Assembly (NCBI GenBank): GCA_019639135.1
Contig: JAHBSL010000026.1
Location: forward strand, 1-55,809
From: Acidobacteriota bacterium
Lineage (GTDB): Bacteria; Acidobacteriota; Blastocatellia; Pyrinomonadales; Pyrinomonadaceae
DNA: 55,809 nt
Direction of reading: 5' to 3'
Each line of letters begins with the position of its first letter. The first letter of the stretch is position 1. The notes below the pieces were generated by a model, which was not told the DNA's origin, did no database searches, and saw nothing but the letters and a program-made list of their open reading frames with translations. Shown in pieces: positions 24,415 through 33,576 of the stretch. The position numbers and the translations under genes were made by a program.

Positions 24415-25986
24415 ATGTTATCCAGCTTCTTTTTTCACTCGCCCGTCCCCACGGCCCGATCGAGATACAGGTTCGCTCTGTTTGTTTCAGCCGCATTTTT
24501 CATACTTGCTGCGGTTCCTGCCTCTGCTCTCGCGAACGAGAATGACCCGAAGAAGATGCTCCGCGAGGGCGACAAGCTGATGCGTCAGGGCAAGGTCGTT
24601 GAGGCCGAGAACCTTTACAGGCAGGTACTTACACTTGCACCCGATCACACCGCCGCGAAGCTCAAGATCGCATTCACCCTGATCAAGCAGCGACGGCTTG
24701 TCGAGGCTTATGAATTGAGCATTGGCGTGGCGCAAGCCGACCGGAAGAATGCCCGGGCGTTTGCGCTCGTAGGCACGTCGTTGCTCTCGCTTGGGCAGTT
24801 TAACGAGGCTCGGGCCGTGCTGACCGAAGCGATCCGGCTAGATAACAACGAATCGCTCGCCTGGTATTCGATCGGGCTGCTTGATTACTACGAGAACAGG
24901 ATCGAGGAAAGCCTCGCGAACCTTCGAGAGGCCGTTTTCCATGACCCGCGGGACACGGATGCCGTATTCTCGCTGGCGCAGGTAGCGGCCCGATCCGAGA
25001 AGTATAAAGAAGCCGCCGATGCATACCGCAGATTTCTGCTGATCTCGCGCAATACGGACGATGAGCGGCGGGACCGCATCCAGGGCCTGATCGATTTCCT
25101 CGAATTTCTGGGTTCGCGGACGGCGATCTATACGACCTCCGGCCCGGACCACTCGACCATCAATTTTACGTTGATCGGCAATCGGCCGGTGCTTGAGGTG
25201 CGGGTAAATGAGGGCGAGGAACCGCTCCGGTTCGTGCTGGATACGGGCTCCGGCATCACGGTCATCTCGGACGAAACGGCCGAGCGGCTGAAGATAAAGC
25301 CGGTCGCCCGCGGCGGAAAGGCCAAAGGCCTCGGCGGCGATGGCCGCTTCGAGATAGTTTACGGTTTTCTCCGCAGCGTTGAGATCGGCGAGATGCGCGT
25401 CCGCAATGTGCCGGTTTACATTCGCAAGTTCCACAATCCGACCCTTCGTTTTGACGGCTACATCGGGCTTTCATTGATCTCAAAGTTTCTCACGACCGTT
25501 GATTACGGCCAACTTGAGTTCTCGCTGACGCGTAAGGACTCGGAACTCGCAAAGGCCATCCCGCTCGAAAATGCTGTACCGCTTCGGTTGACCTCAAGCG
25601 GCTTCCTAAGCGGCGAGGTGCTGCTTGAGGGCGTTGAAGCTCCGCTTAACTTCATCGTCGATACCGGTGCGAGTGTTTCCGTGATCTCGGATGAGATCGC
25701 TTCGGTCGAAAGCGTCAGCCCCGGGCTCCGTGAAGAGCGTATGCGTGTCATCGGCTCGGCCGGGATCACCGAGGACGTTCCTTCTTACATGCTTCCGAAG
25801 CTGAGCTTTGCCGACCATACGCGCTCGGACGTTATGGCGATAGCGCTCGACCTTGATATCATCAATGAGGCGTCGGGATTTACTCAGGCGGGCATACTCG
25901 GCGGAAATTTCCTGCGGAATTTCCGTATGACGTTCGATTTCAAGAACTCAAGGGTAGCCTTCGCTCCCGTAAAAGAAACTCAGTAG
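24415..25986 (+). CDS. Exported TPR protein with two retropepsin-like aspartyl protease domains
   Basis: 523 residues. The start has an excellent AGGAGGT site. A long N-terminal signal or anchor (hydrophobic VSAAFFILAAVPASALA at about 23-40) precedes four or five TPR units (about 45-205: KMLREGDKLMRQGKVVEAEN, SLAWYSIGLLDYYENRIEES). Two aspartyl-protease-like domains follow: FVLDTGSGITVISDETAERL (Asp276) and FIVDTGASVSVISDEIA (Asp416), each with the D-T-G-(S/A) core. Retropepsins act as dimers of single DTG lobes, so one chain with two lobes could form an internal pseudo-dimer. Likely periplasmic. The target is unknown, and the TPRs may present the substrate. Confidence 0.85.
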   Translation: MLSSFFFHSPVPTARSRYRFALFVSAAFFILAAVPASALANENDPKKMLREGDKLMRQGKVVEAENLYRQVLTLAPDHTAAKLKIAFTLIKQRRLVEAYELSIGVAQADRKNARAFALVGTSLLSLGQFNEARAVLTEAIRLDNNESLAWYSIGLLDYYENRIEESLANLREAVFHDPRDTDAVFSLAQVAARSEKYKEAADAYRRFLLISRNTDDERRDRIQGLIDFLEFLGSRTAIYTTSGPDHSTINFTLIGNRPVLEVRVNEGEEPLRFVLDTGSGITVISDETAERLKIKPVARGGKAKGLGGDGRFEIVYGFLRSVEIGEMRVRNVPVYIRKFHNPTLRFDGYIGLSLISKFLTTVDYGQLEFSLTRKDSELAKAIPLENAVPLRLTSSGFLSGEVLLEGVEAPLNFIVDTGASVSVISDEIASVESVSPGLREERMRVIGSAGITEDVPSYMLPKLSFADHTRSDVMAIALDLDIINEASGFTQAGILGGNFLRNFRMTFDFKNSRVAFAPVKETQ

Positions 25987-26004
25987 CCCCGAACGCCCAA
26001 ACAG

Positions 26005-26463
26005 ATGAAGTTGGGCATTTATCTTGAAACCTCCGTTATCGGGGCATATCTCGATAACGAGGATGTGCTTCGCCGCGATCTCACTATCCGCTGGATGGAG
26101 CACGAGCTGCTCGAATACGAAGCCTTCACGTCCATTTTGGTGCAACGCGAGCTCGAGCGGCTCGACGAGCCGCACCGCTCAAGCTATCTCAACCTGATCA
26201 AGTTCATACCGCGGCTTGAGCTGACCGATGAGGCCGCGATCCTCGCCGATGGCTACATCTCACGCGGCATATTCCACCGCCGATTTATGGCCGATGCGCT
26301 GCACGTTGCACTCGCCTCATATCACAAGATCGATTACCTGGTCACGTGGAATTTCGGCCATATCGCCAACGTCCGCAAGCAGGCCAGGATCAAGATGTTC
26401 AATGCAGCGGCCGGGTTCTTTTCGCCGACCATAGTAACGCCCGAATTCCTGGTTCACGGCTGA
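26005..26463 (+). CDS. PIN-domain protein without visible antitoxin
   Basis: 152 residues. GIYLETSVIGAYLDNED at the start and FMADALHVALASYHKIDYLV with WNFGHIAN near the end carry the spaced acidic residues of a PIN RNase (Glu/Asp near 8, Asp near 97). It starts 19 bases after the protease gene and probably shares its transcript. No small antitoxin gene precedes or follows it, which is unusual for a VapC-like toxin. The last 10 bases overlap the 3' end of convergent pgl. Confidence 0.75.
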   Translation: MKLGIYLETSVIGAYLDNEDVLRRDLTIRWMEHELLEYEAFTSILVQRELERLDEPHRSSYLNLIKFIPRLELTDEAAILADGYISRGIFHRRFMADALHVALASYHKIDYLVTWNFGHIANVRKQARIKMFNAAAGFFSPTIVTPEFLVHG

Positions 26464-27176
26464 CCGGCGGCGGCCTCATCGACAAACCAGATCAGATCGC
26501 CGGCAGGGTTTATCTTCTCAGCCGGCAAGCTGCTATCGCCTTCCCGGACTTTGCAAAGCACATCGCGTTTGTCGGCACCGGTAACCAGAAATGCAACTGC
26601 CGCAGCGGAGTTGAGGACAGGCAACGTCAGCGTTAGGCGGTGAGAGTCAAACTTCGGCACAAACACGGAGGCAGCGATCTTCTCTTGTTCGTTAAGGACA
26701 TCAGTGCCCGGAAAAAGCGATGCGGTGTGGCCATCGGTTCCGAGGCCGAGGAAGACCAGATCGAAAGATGGGAAGCCGCTTTCGATGCCGAAGTGGCCGC
26801 GTACTCGCCGGGAGTAATCTGCGGCGGCGGCATCGGGTTCAAGTTCGGTCCGAAATCGGAAGATGTTCTGCTCGGGGATCGAGAGCAGCGAAAGCAGAAG
26901 CTCATTTGCCATACGGAAATTGCTTTCCTCTGACGTTATGGGAACCATTCGCTCATCGCCAAAGAAGAAGTAGGTCTCGTCGAGCGGCAGCGGGTTATCC
27001 GCGAGTGCCGCTGCGAGCTTTCGGAACATCAGCTTCGGCGTTGAGCCGCCGGAGAGGACGACGTTGAAGCGGCCGCGTTCGCTGATCGCCTTTCGTCCGG
27101 AAGCGATAAAAAACTCGGCGGCCTTTTCGGCTACCGAGTCGGGATCTTTGCAGATAACAAGTTCACCGCGGGCCAT
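26454..27176 (-). CDS. pgl: 6-phosphogluconolactonase
   Basis: 240 residues, DevB/Pgl family. Seen: VVLSGGSTPKLMFRKLAAAL (phosphate loop), ETYFFFGDERMVPITSEESN, and DLVFLGLGTDGHTASLFPGT, which carries the catalytic His. It hydrolyses 6-phosphogluconolactone in the oxidative pentose phosphate pathway. It is third in the operon tal-pgi-pgl, starting 3 bases after the pgi stop. No glucose-6-phosphate dehydrogenase gene is in view. Confidence 0.93.
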   Translation of the reverse strand: MARGELVICKDPDSVAEKAAEFFIASGRKAISERGRFNVVLSGGSTPKLMFRKLAAALADNPLPLDETYFFFGDERMVPITSEESNFRMANELLLSLLSIPEQNIFRFRTELEPDAAAADYSRRVRGHFGIESGFPSFDLVFLGLGTDGHTASLFPGTDVLNEQEKIAASVFVPKFDSHRLTLTLPVLNSAAAVAFLVTGADKRDVLCKVREGDSSLPAEKINPAGDLIWFVDEAAAGQP

Positions 27177-27179
27177 TAT

Positions 27180-28883
27180 TCACTCCGCACCGCTTGCGAT
27201 ATTGCCGATCCGTTTGAGGGCTTCACTTACGTCTCCGGCGATGTGCAGCCTTATCGCCCGGCGGCCGCGTTCGAAAAGCACATCGAGGTCGCCGCGTGCT
27301 TGCGCCGATTTCACTATGCCGAACGAATACTTCTGCCCGGGAACGGCAAGGTCCTCGGCATCGTCGCAGGTCACTTGTACGAAGACGCCGTTGTTCGCTC
27401 CGCCCTTATATGCCTGGCCGGTCGAGTGAAGAAATCGCGGCCCGAAGCCGAGGCAGGTCGCTCTGCCGAAACGCGAAAGAACGGAACCGCGAATTTCTTG
27501 TAGCTTGGTCTCGTTCTCAGCGTTCATATTCAAATACGCGAGTACGGCAAAGTAATCGCCCGCGGAGATACGGCCGAGGTGCCGGCGAAGAGCCTCATTC
27601 AATGATGTGGTTTCATCAAGGCCAAGAGCCGCGGCATTCGCATCGTCGCAGAAGAGCGAGATGCCGCCATCGGCAATGCGTGCGGTTTCCGCGGGAAGCT
27701 CTCCCGTCTGCTCGAACTCGTCGGTCAGCTTGCGTGTTTCGATCTTGCTCGCCTCAACGTCAGGTTGGTCGAATGGGTTGATGCCCATTAAGGCTCCGGC
27801 CACCGCGGTCGCGATCTCCCAGCGGAAAAATTCTTGCCCGAGGTCCATCCGTTCCCGAAGCGTAATGCGAATGACCGGATGGCCGGCGGCTTCGATCGCG
27901 GCAACATCATCGGCAAAGGCCGATTCACCATCGAGCGCGATGTAAACAAAGACGCGGTCGGCACCGTAATATTCCGGCGTGATCAAAGGCTCGCGGTCCA
28001 CTGGTATGATCGCCTTGCCGTGCTTGCCGGTGCTTTCGGCGACGAGCTGTTCCATCCACGCACCGAGGTCGAGTATTCCTTTTTCATTGATGATCGTCAG
28101 CTTATCGCGGCCCATTTTCCAGGCCGTTCCGAGTGCGACGCCAAGCTGGACTCCGGGATTCTGGCCGCCGGGCAGGCGGCATTCTTTCGCCATCGAACGC
28201 GAACGGAGGAGAAAATCCGCAACGTCAACGCCCATTGCGGCAAGCGGTACCATCCCGAAATCCGAAAGTGCCGAAAACCGTCCGCCGATCTTTGGTTCGC
28301 CATAGAATGTTTTCCAGAAGCCGTTTTGTTCCGCGGCCTTTTCCATCTTGGAACCGGGGTCGGTGATGGCAATAAAATGCGAGCCGGCCGCATCGCCAAG
28401 CTCCTGCCGGGCACGGTCGAAGAAATAGGCGAAGAAGACGTTCGGTTCGAGCGTCGAGCCCGATTTACTTGAGACGAAAAAGAGCGTTTTTGCTATATCG
28501 ATCCGGCGGTCGAGTGCGAGCACCTGTTCGGGGTCGGTCGAGTCGAGGATCGAAAAACGAGGGAAACCCGCACGCCGGCCGAAGGTGAAACTGAGCACCT
28601 CGGGGCAGAGCGATGAGCCGCCCATGCCGAGAAGAACGATATCCTCAAACGCGCGTGCCTTCACTTCCGCAGCAAAGCGAGGAAAGCGGGCGGGATCGGA
28701 AAGCTGCCGTTCGGCGACGTCGAGCCAGGCGAGCCAACTGGCCTCGTCGCTGCCCGTCCATAGCGACGCGTCGCGGTTCCAGAGCCGTTCGGTACCGTCG
28801 GCTGCGTCCCATGCGGCAAGCTCGCTCTCGAAAGCCTCCGCGAGTTCTGCCAGGAACACAAAGTCCATCGGCCCGATGCTCAT
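27180..28883 (-). CDS. pgi: Glucose-6-phosphate isomerase
   Basis: 567 residues. Sugar isomerase domains: IVLLGMGGSSLCPEVLSFTF, TLFFVSSKSGSTLEPNVFFA (phosphate-binding SKSGST) and the C-terminal GPRFLHSTGQAYKGGANNGV with the conserved His. It resembles the isomerase half of the Tal-Pgi fusions seen in other bacteria. Here the two remain separate, and the start overlaps the tal stop by 4 bases, so translation is likely coupled. It interconverts glucose-6-P and fructose-6-P. Confidence 0.93.
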   Translation of the reverse strand: MSIGPMDFVFLAELAEAFESELAAWDAADGTERLWNRDASLWTGSDEASWLAWLDVAERQLSDPARFPRFAAEVKARAFEDIVLLGMGGSSLCPEVLSFTFGRRAGFPRFSILDSTDPEQVLALDRRIDIAKTLFFVSSKSGSTLEPNVFFAYFFDRARQELGDAAGSHFIAITDPGSKMEKAAEQNGFWKTFYGEPKIGGRFSALSDFGMVPLAAMGVDVADFLLRSRSMAKECRLPGGQNPGVQLGVALGTAWKMGRDKLTIINEKGILDLGAWMEQLVAESTGKHGKAIIPVDREPLITPEYYGADRVFVYIALDGESAFADDVAAIEAAGHPVIRITLRERMDLGQEFFRWEIATAVAGALMGINPFDQPDVEASKIETRKLTDEFEQTGELPAETARIADGGISLFCDDANAAALGLDETTSLNEALRRHLGRISAGDYFAVLAYLNMNAENETKLQEIRGSVLSRFGRATCLGFGPRFLHSTGQAYKGGANNGVFVQVTCDDAEDLAVPGQKYSFGIVKSAQARGDLDVLFERGRRAIRLHIAGDVSEALKRIGNIASGAE

Positions 28884-30028
28884 TGCTTCACCTCGTTCAT
28901 TGCCGTTTCGACGGCATCGATCATCTTGTCGAACGGATCGACGAAGAGCTTGACCGCCTCGGCAAGAAGCTGATCGGTAGCGGCATCGAGAGAGATGCCG
29001 ACCGAAGCGAGATCGGCGAGCGTTTGACGAGCTTCGTCAACGCCTTCGGTCAGCGTTTGGGCAACGGTTCCGTGGTCGCGGAAGGCGTCCCAGGTCGCCG
29101 GTGGAATGGTGTTGACGGTGTCCGGGCCGATAAGCTCATCGATGTAAAGCACATCGCTGTAGTCCTTGTTCTTGGTCCCGGTCGAGGCCCAGAGGACACG
29201 CTGCGGGCGGGCACCCTTTGCCGCAAGGGCTTCCCACTCCTCGCCGGAAAAGATCTCAAGATAAGCCTGATAGGCGAGCTTAGCATTAGCGACGGCGACG
29301 GTGCCGCGCAGGCTTTCGAGCCGCTCTTTTTCGTCGCCCTCGGCAGAGGCGAGCTTCTCTTCGATCTGTTTATCGACGAGCGAATCTATCCGCGAGACAA
29401 AGAAGCTCGCGACCGAAGCTACGCGGCCGAGATCTTCGCCGGCATCGCTTCTGCGTTTCAAACCGGCGATGTACGCATTGGCAACGTCGCGGTAAGCGGA
29501 CTGTGAAAAAAGAAGCGTGACGTTGATATTGATGCCGTCGGCGATGAGCTGCTCGATGGCGGGAATGCCCTCTGGCGTCGCCGGAACTTTGACCATCAGG
29601 TTCGGGCGATCGACCATTTTCCAGAGCCTTCGTGCCTCGGCGATCGTCTTTTCGGTATCAAAGGCAAGATGCGGCGAGACCTCGAGCGATACGAAACCGT
29701 CACCGCCTTCGGTGGCGTCATAAACTCCGCGGAGAATGTCAGCCGCATCCTGAACGTCGCGGACGGCGAGCTTTTCGTAAAGATCGACCGCATCTTTCGA
29801 CGAGGCGGCGTTTGCCCGGATGAATTCGTCATAGGCGGTGCCGGACGAGACGGCCTTTTCAAAGATGGCCGGGTTTGAGGTCACGCCCTTTAGCCCGTCG
29901 TCCTTAACAAGGCGGGCAAGCTCGCCGCTTTCGATGATGTCGCGGCTGATGAAGTCGAACCACGGCGATTGGCCAAACTCGGCAAGCCGTACAAGAGGAT
30001 TAGCGTTCATTTGCGTTTGAGGATTCAT
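28880..30028 (-). CDS. tal: Transaldolase
   Basis: 382 residues of the longer transaldolase form often fused to Pgi. Seen: SPWFDFISRDIIESGELARL, GVTSNPAIFEKAV, and the Schiff-base lysine in NLMVKVPATPEG. DVANAYIAGLKRR and RIDSLVDKQIEEKL match the family. It moves a dihydroxyacetone unit between sugar phosphates. First gene of tal-pgi-pgl. The start at 30028 has GGAG about 12 bases upstream. Confidence 0.93.
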   Translation of the reverse strand: MNPQTQMNANPLVRLAEFGQSPWFDFISRDIIESGELARLVKDDGLKGVTSNPAIFEKAVSSGTAYDEFIRANAASSKDAVDLYEKLAVRDVQDAADILRGVYDATEGGDGFVSLEVSPHLAFDTEKTIAEARRLWKMVDRPNLMVKVPATPEGIPAIEQLIADGININVTLLFSQSAYRDVANAYIAGLKRRSDAGEDLGRVASVASFFVSRIDSLVDKQIEEKLASAEGDEKERLESLRGTVAVANAKLAYQAYLEIFSGEEWEALAAKGARPQRVLWASTGTKNKDYSDVLYIDELIGPDTVNTIPPATWDAFRDHGTVAQTLTEGVDEARQTLADLASVGISLDAATDQLLAEAVKLFVDPFDKMIDAVETAMNEVKQ

Positions 30029-30123
30029 TTTAAATATCGCTCCGTTGGATAAATTGCGTCGTGGCTGGCGGGTTTATTGCCCGCGGGCCGGACCGGCATT
30101 TTCGGTATTGCTAAAGGATACAA

Positions 30124-30153
30124 CAAAAAAGGCGAGCGGTTTAGGCCGCCCGC
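30124..30153 (-). terminator. Intrinsic terminator of the sigma/anti-sigma operon
   Basis: On the minus strand, a GC-rich 8-9 bp stem (30145-30153 with 30131-30139, one G-U pair, loop CTAAA) is followed directly by TTTTTT. It lies about 43 bases after the anti-sigma stop at 30196. Confidence 0.85.
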
Positions 30154-30195
30154 TAATGGAGGGTGCTTTGAACGCACGTTTACAGGAACTTTTTA

Positions 30196-31047
30196 CTAGA
30201 TAGAATCGCGGCCGCGGAGCGCATCCGAGAGAGCCCGGGCGGTGTTCAGGTTTTCCGCTTCCGGCAGGTCCGAGACGACAAAGACCGGCCCGACCGGAGC
30301 TACGAAGCTCGCCACCTGCATCCCACCCTCGCGTTCGGAAACGATGTGCCCGTCGCCATCTGAGGCAAACTTTGCCTTTCCTTCGCGGTCGAAAAAGACC
30401 GAAAGCACGTGTGTGCCGCGGCGAACGATCACATGCGAGAACCGCTTGCCCTCGAACAGGCAATCGTGCGAGTGCAGCACCTCGACATCGCTGGCAAAGC
30501 TTGCCCGGATCGGCTCGGCCACGGCCTCGGCGGTCTGTTCGGCGGCTGGATCGATCGGTATCTCTTTCGACTCCCAACGCTGCATTTTCTTCAATGCGCA
30601 GTTGTCGTGGCTGCCGGCGGCCTTTGCCGAGGTCTCGGCCAGAAATGCTGTTAGCGAGGTGTTGGTATTCGCTACGATAGAACCCGAGTCGAACATCCGG
30701 AGACCGACCAGCCCGCCAAAGAACATCACAAGTACGACGGCGAACACCGGCACAAGCATTTTCGGCGAAGCAAGCAGCGAAGCCCAACCGCGGCCTTTGA
30801 GAGCTTCCTCGCGTAGCCGGGCGTTCATCCGCGTCTCAAATGCCGGTTGGATGGCAAACTCCGGCGAAGCGGTGACCGCATCGAGCATCCGCGAGCGCAA
30901 AGCCCGGCGGGCGGCGAAGTCCTCGCGGCACTTCGGGCACGATTCCATATGGCCATAGACCCGGAGGTTCGTTTCAACGAGCAGTTCGTCGCTGAGATAC
31001 GCCTCCGAAAGTTCTCTGAATTCACTGCACTGCATAACTTTCACCAT
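30196..31047 (-). CDS. Membrane anti-sigma factor with zinc-finger ZAS domain
   Basis: 283 residues from the ATG at 31047, or 279 from 31035. The N-terminal domain has Cys in MVKVMQCSEF and HMESCPKCREDF, the HxxxCxxC zinc site of anti-sigma factors (zf-HC2). A membrane helix (MLVPVFAVVLVMFFGGLVGL) follows at about residues 97-117. The periplasmic C-terminal domain has two His/Cys clusters (SHDNCALKKMQRW, HSHDCLFEGKRFSH), which could be a redox or metal sensor; that is inference. It follows the sigma gene by 13 bases. It should hold the sigma factor inactive until regulated release, possibly by RseP-type proteolysis. Confidence 0.85.
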   Translation of the reverse strand: MVKVMQCSEFRELSEAYLSDELLVETNLRVYGHMESCPKCREDFAARRALRSRMLDAVTASPEFAIQPAFETRMNARLREEALKGRGWASLLASPKMLVPVFAVVLVMFFGGLVGLRMFDSGSIVANTNTSLTAFLAETSAKAAGSHDNCALKKMQRWESKEIPIDPAAEQTAEAVAEPIRASFASDVEVLHSHDCLFEGKRFSHVIVRRGTHVLSVFFDREGKAKFASDGDGHIVSEREGGMQVASFVAPVGPVFVVSDLPEAENLNTARALSDALRGRDSI

Positions 31048-31060
31048 GATCGCTTTGTCA

Positions 31061-31624
31061 TCAACCCTCGGCCGCTCTAAGCCCGCCGCCAAAGCCGTAT
31101 TCACGAGCCTGGCCGGCAAGCGTTTGCCGCAGGATACGGCGTCCTCGGTAGAGCCGCGACATCACCGTTCCCATCGGGATATCCAAGATCGAAGCGATCT
31201 CCTTATACGAAAATTCCTCTACGTCCGAAAGCACGACGACGCTCCGAAACGAATCCGGCACATCTTTCAAAGCCGCGATTATCGCCTCATCGGTCAGGCT
31301 TTCCGGGACGGATGGCTCGAACGGAATGGTCTCCGCGAGCCTTTCCTCGGGGTCGTCAACGAGTTTCAGTTTGGTCAGCTTGGCGATGCGCTTGTAATTC
31401 AGGTTGTACATTATGGTCACAAGCCATGCCCGGCAGTTCGTTCCCATCTCATAGCGATGAAAGGACTTAAGTGCCTGGAACATCGTCTCCTGCACAAGGT
31501 CCTCTGCCTCGTCGCGGTTCTTGGTCAGCCAGACCGCAACCCGGAAAAGATCGGGCATATGCGGCATCGCCTCTTCGGCAAACGCCCCCCACTTTTCTTC
31601 TTTGCTGCCCTGAAACCACGCCAT
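31061..31624 (-). CDS. ECF-family RNA polymerase sigma factor
   Basis: 187 residues. Region 2 (LFRVAVWLTKNRDEAEDLVQ, then SFHRYEMGTNCRAWLVTIMY) and region 4 (LKDVPDSFRSVVVLSDVEEF, YKEIASILDIPMGTVMSRLY) with only a short linker are typical of ECF sigma-70 proteins. The anti-sigma gene follows it. A divergently transcribed exported-protein operon begins 225 bases away and may be part of its regulon. Confidence 0.93.
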   Translation of the reverse strand: MAWFQGSKEEKWGAFAEEAMPHMPDLFRVAVWLTKNRDEAEDLVQETMFQALKSFHRYEMGTNCRAWLVTIMYNLNYKRIAKLTKLKLVDDPEERLAETIPFEPSVPESLTDEAIIAALKDVPDSFRSVVVLSDVEEFSYKEIASILDIPMGTVMSRLYRGRRILRQTLAGQAREYGFGGGLRAAEG

Positions 31625-31671
31625 TGTCCCTGACTACCTCATGCTCTATTTCGATCGATCAACCTAACTAT

Positions 31672-31698
31672 CATACGGCCCGCAGTCGAATTTATTCC
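31672..31698 (-). promoter_or_regulatory. Possible autoregulatory ECF promoter
   Basis: On the minus strand GGAATA (31693-31698), a 15-base spacer and CGTATG (31672-31677) resemble an ECF promoter (GGAA-type -35, CGT-type -10), about 48 bases before the sigma start. A second GGAATA on the plus strand (31744-31749) faces the divergent spondin operon. Motif match only. Confidence 0.35.
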
Positions 31699-31848
31699 CA
31701 TACCCGCCGAACGACAACAAACTTTTCCGAGCATTCCTGAAATGGAATACACGAACGACGGTCAGGGATAAATGGCCTTGACGCGGCCGGGACCATGAGC
31801 CGGGGTTGCTCAGGCGGCCGCAATATCGACTCAAACAGGAGAGAAATT

Positions 31849-32571
31849 ATGTATATCAGGAAAGCGATCACCATAGCCTTTGCGGCGGCAGTCGCGTTTA
31901 TTGGGACGGGAACCGATGCCTTTGCGGCGAAGGTTCGAAGGGAAGCGAACTTTACGGTCCGCATAGAGAATACTTCTAACCCGGAAGGGTACGAGACCGC
32001 CGGCGGAGCTCGGTATCCGTTCGCCCTTTCGCCCGGGTTCTTCATTCTTGACGCAAAGAAAACAGCACTGTTTTCGGCAGGTGAGAGGGCAAGCAGAGCT
32101 CTTGAGGCCCAAGCGGAGGACGGAAATCCGGAGCTTTTCTCAAAGCATTGGCTGACGCGTGTTGGCAGCTTGAACCTCGGCGTATTCAATAAACCGGAGG
32201 GCTCGATGATGCCGGCCCCGATCCTCCCCGGGCAAGCATACCAATTCACATTCAAGGCAAAAGAGGGGATGAGGCTTAACCTGATCGCGATGTTCGGACA
32301 ATCGAACGATCTGTTCTATGCACCCGAAACCGCTTTCGACCTATTCGATAATAACGGCAACCCGTTCACCGGCGATGTCACCGAGAGCTTCATGCTTTGG
32401 GATGCAGGAACCGAGGTGAATCAGGCTCCGGGCGTTGGCGATGAACAGGCTCCCCGGCAGAAAGCGGCCAATACCGGAAAGGCTGAGAACGGCCGAGTTG
32501 GCAAAGTGGCTGATGGCTTTGTGTATCCGAACACGAAGGACGTGCTGCGGATCACGATCACTGCGAAGTAA
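31849..32571 (+). CDS. Spondin-domain exported protein
   Basis: 240 residues from the ATG at 31849, chosen for the GGAGAG site upstream and the signal peptide (MYIRKAITIAFAAAVAFIGT). The mature part matches bacterial Spondin_N proteins: FTVRIENTSNPEGYE, PFALSPGFFIL, LFSAGERASRALEAQAEDGN, LNLIAMFGQSNDLFYAPE, MLWDAGTEVNQAPGVG. In this family acidic residues may bind calcium. It is likely periplasmic or surface-located. It is the first of three rightward genes that all encode exported proteins, divergent from an ECF sigma pair. Confidence 0.85.
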   Translation: MYIRKAITIAFAAAVAFIGTGTDAFAAKVRREANFTVRIENTSNPEGYETAGGARYPFALSPGFFILDAKKTALFSAGERASRALEAQAEDGNPELFSKHWLTRVGSLNLGVFNKPEGSMMPAPILPGQAYQFTFKAKEGMRLNLIAMFGQSNDLFYAPETAFDLFDNNGNPFTGDVTESFMLWDAGTEVNQAPGVGDEQAPRQKAANTGKAENGRVGKVADGFVYPNTKDVLRITITAK

Positions 32572-32588
32572 TTCACTTTCGATGAACG

Positions 32589-32613
32589 GGGCGAGGACCG
32601 AGTGTCTTCGCCC
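32589..32613 (+). other. Intercistronic hairpin after the spondin gene
   Basis: GGGCGAGGAC (32589-32598) pairs with GTCTTCGCCC (32604-32613) with one G-U pair and a 5-base loop. No U-tract follows, so it may stabilise or process the operon mRNA rather than end it. Confidence 0.45.
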
Positions 32614-32664
32614 GGTTCAGCCAAGATCAAATGTCCGCCGAAGTGCGGGATTCTGAGGACAGAT

Positions 32665-33525
32665 ATGAAAAGTATAGTTCAACTGGCAGTGATCATCACG
32701 GCCACGCTTTCGCTCGCTGCCGCATCGGCAGCACAGACGGTAGAGAAAAAGGGCCTTACTCTCGATGGTGCACGTACCGTGATCGCGGGTGCAAAAGCAT
32801 ACGCAAAAAAGAACAACGCGCCGGGCGGCGTAATTGCCGTAGTCGATGAAGGCGGCAATCTTATCGCACTCGAGCGTCTTGACGGTACCTTCGCCGCCGG
32901 CGCGAACATCTCGATCGGCAAGGCGAAGACAGCGGTGATGTTCAAGCGGCCGACAAAGGTCTTTGAAGAGATCATCAAGAACGGCCGAACGGCGATGGTC
33001 GCTTTACCGGATTTCACGCCGCTGCAGGGTGGTGTGCCGATCACGATAGATGGCCAGATCGTTGGGGGCGTGGGGGTTTCCGGGGCGGCATCTGCAGTTC
33101 AGGACGAGGAGATTGCTGTTGCGGGAGCGGATGCGGTGGCCAAAGGTACTGCAAAGGCCGTTCGCTTTTTTGACGCGGCATCGGTAGCAGAAGCCTTCAC
33201 GAAAGGTGCAGTATTGCTCGGCGATGCGGACGGTGAGAGCTACATGGTGCATGCCAGCCGTCGGGAAAAAGCAGGTGCAAGCGAGGTTCACGACGCGGAC
33301 ACCGACATCATTTACGTGCTCGAAGGGACGGCAACGATCGTTACCGGCGGGCGCTCGGTCGATGCGAAAACGGTCGCACCGGGCGAGCATCGCGGCAGCG
33401 GGATCGAGGGCGGGGAGACTCGTCAGTTAAATAAGGGCGATGTACTCATCGTTCCGAGCGGCACGCCGCATTGGTTCAAGCAGGTTGACGGGACGTTCCT
33501 GTATTACGTCGTTAAAGTGCGTTAG
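32665..33525 (+). CDS. Exported DUF336 (GlcG/HbpS-like) and cupin fusion
   Basis: 286 residues from the ATG at 32665 (GAGG upstream, signal peptide MKSIVQLAVIITATLSLAAA). Residues about 25-170 are a DUF336/GlcG-HbpS domain: AKAYAKKNNAPGGVIAVVDE, RLDGTFAAGANISIGKAKTA, GGVPITIDGQIVGGVGVSGA. Residues about 190-286 are a cupin: EVHDADTDIIYVLEGTATIV, KGDVLIVPSGTPHWFKQVDG. HbpS homologues bind haem or degradation products; the cupin barrel has His (VHDADTD) and HWF positions that may bind metal. The two-domain chain may be a small-molecule sensor or detoxifier. Second gene of the spondin operon. Confidence 0.85.
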   Translation: MKSIVQLAVIITATLSLAAASAAQTVEKKGLTLDGARTVIAGAKAYAKKNNAPGGVIAVVDEGGNLIALERLDGTFAAGANISIGKAKTAVMFKRPTKVFEEIIKNGRTAMVALPDFTPLQGGVPITIDGQIVGGVGVSGAASAVQDEEIAVAGADAVAKGTAKAVRFFDAASVAEAFTKGAVLLGDADGESYMVHASRREKAGASEVHDADTDIIYVLEGTATIVTGGRSVDAKTVAPGEHRGSGIEGGETRQLNKGDVLIVPSGTPHWFKQVDGTFLYYVVKVR

Positions 33526-33576
33526 CAGGCCCGGGCCCGCAACACCGGCGGGCAACTGGTCAGGGAGAAAAGATAA

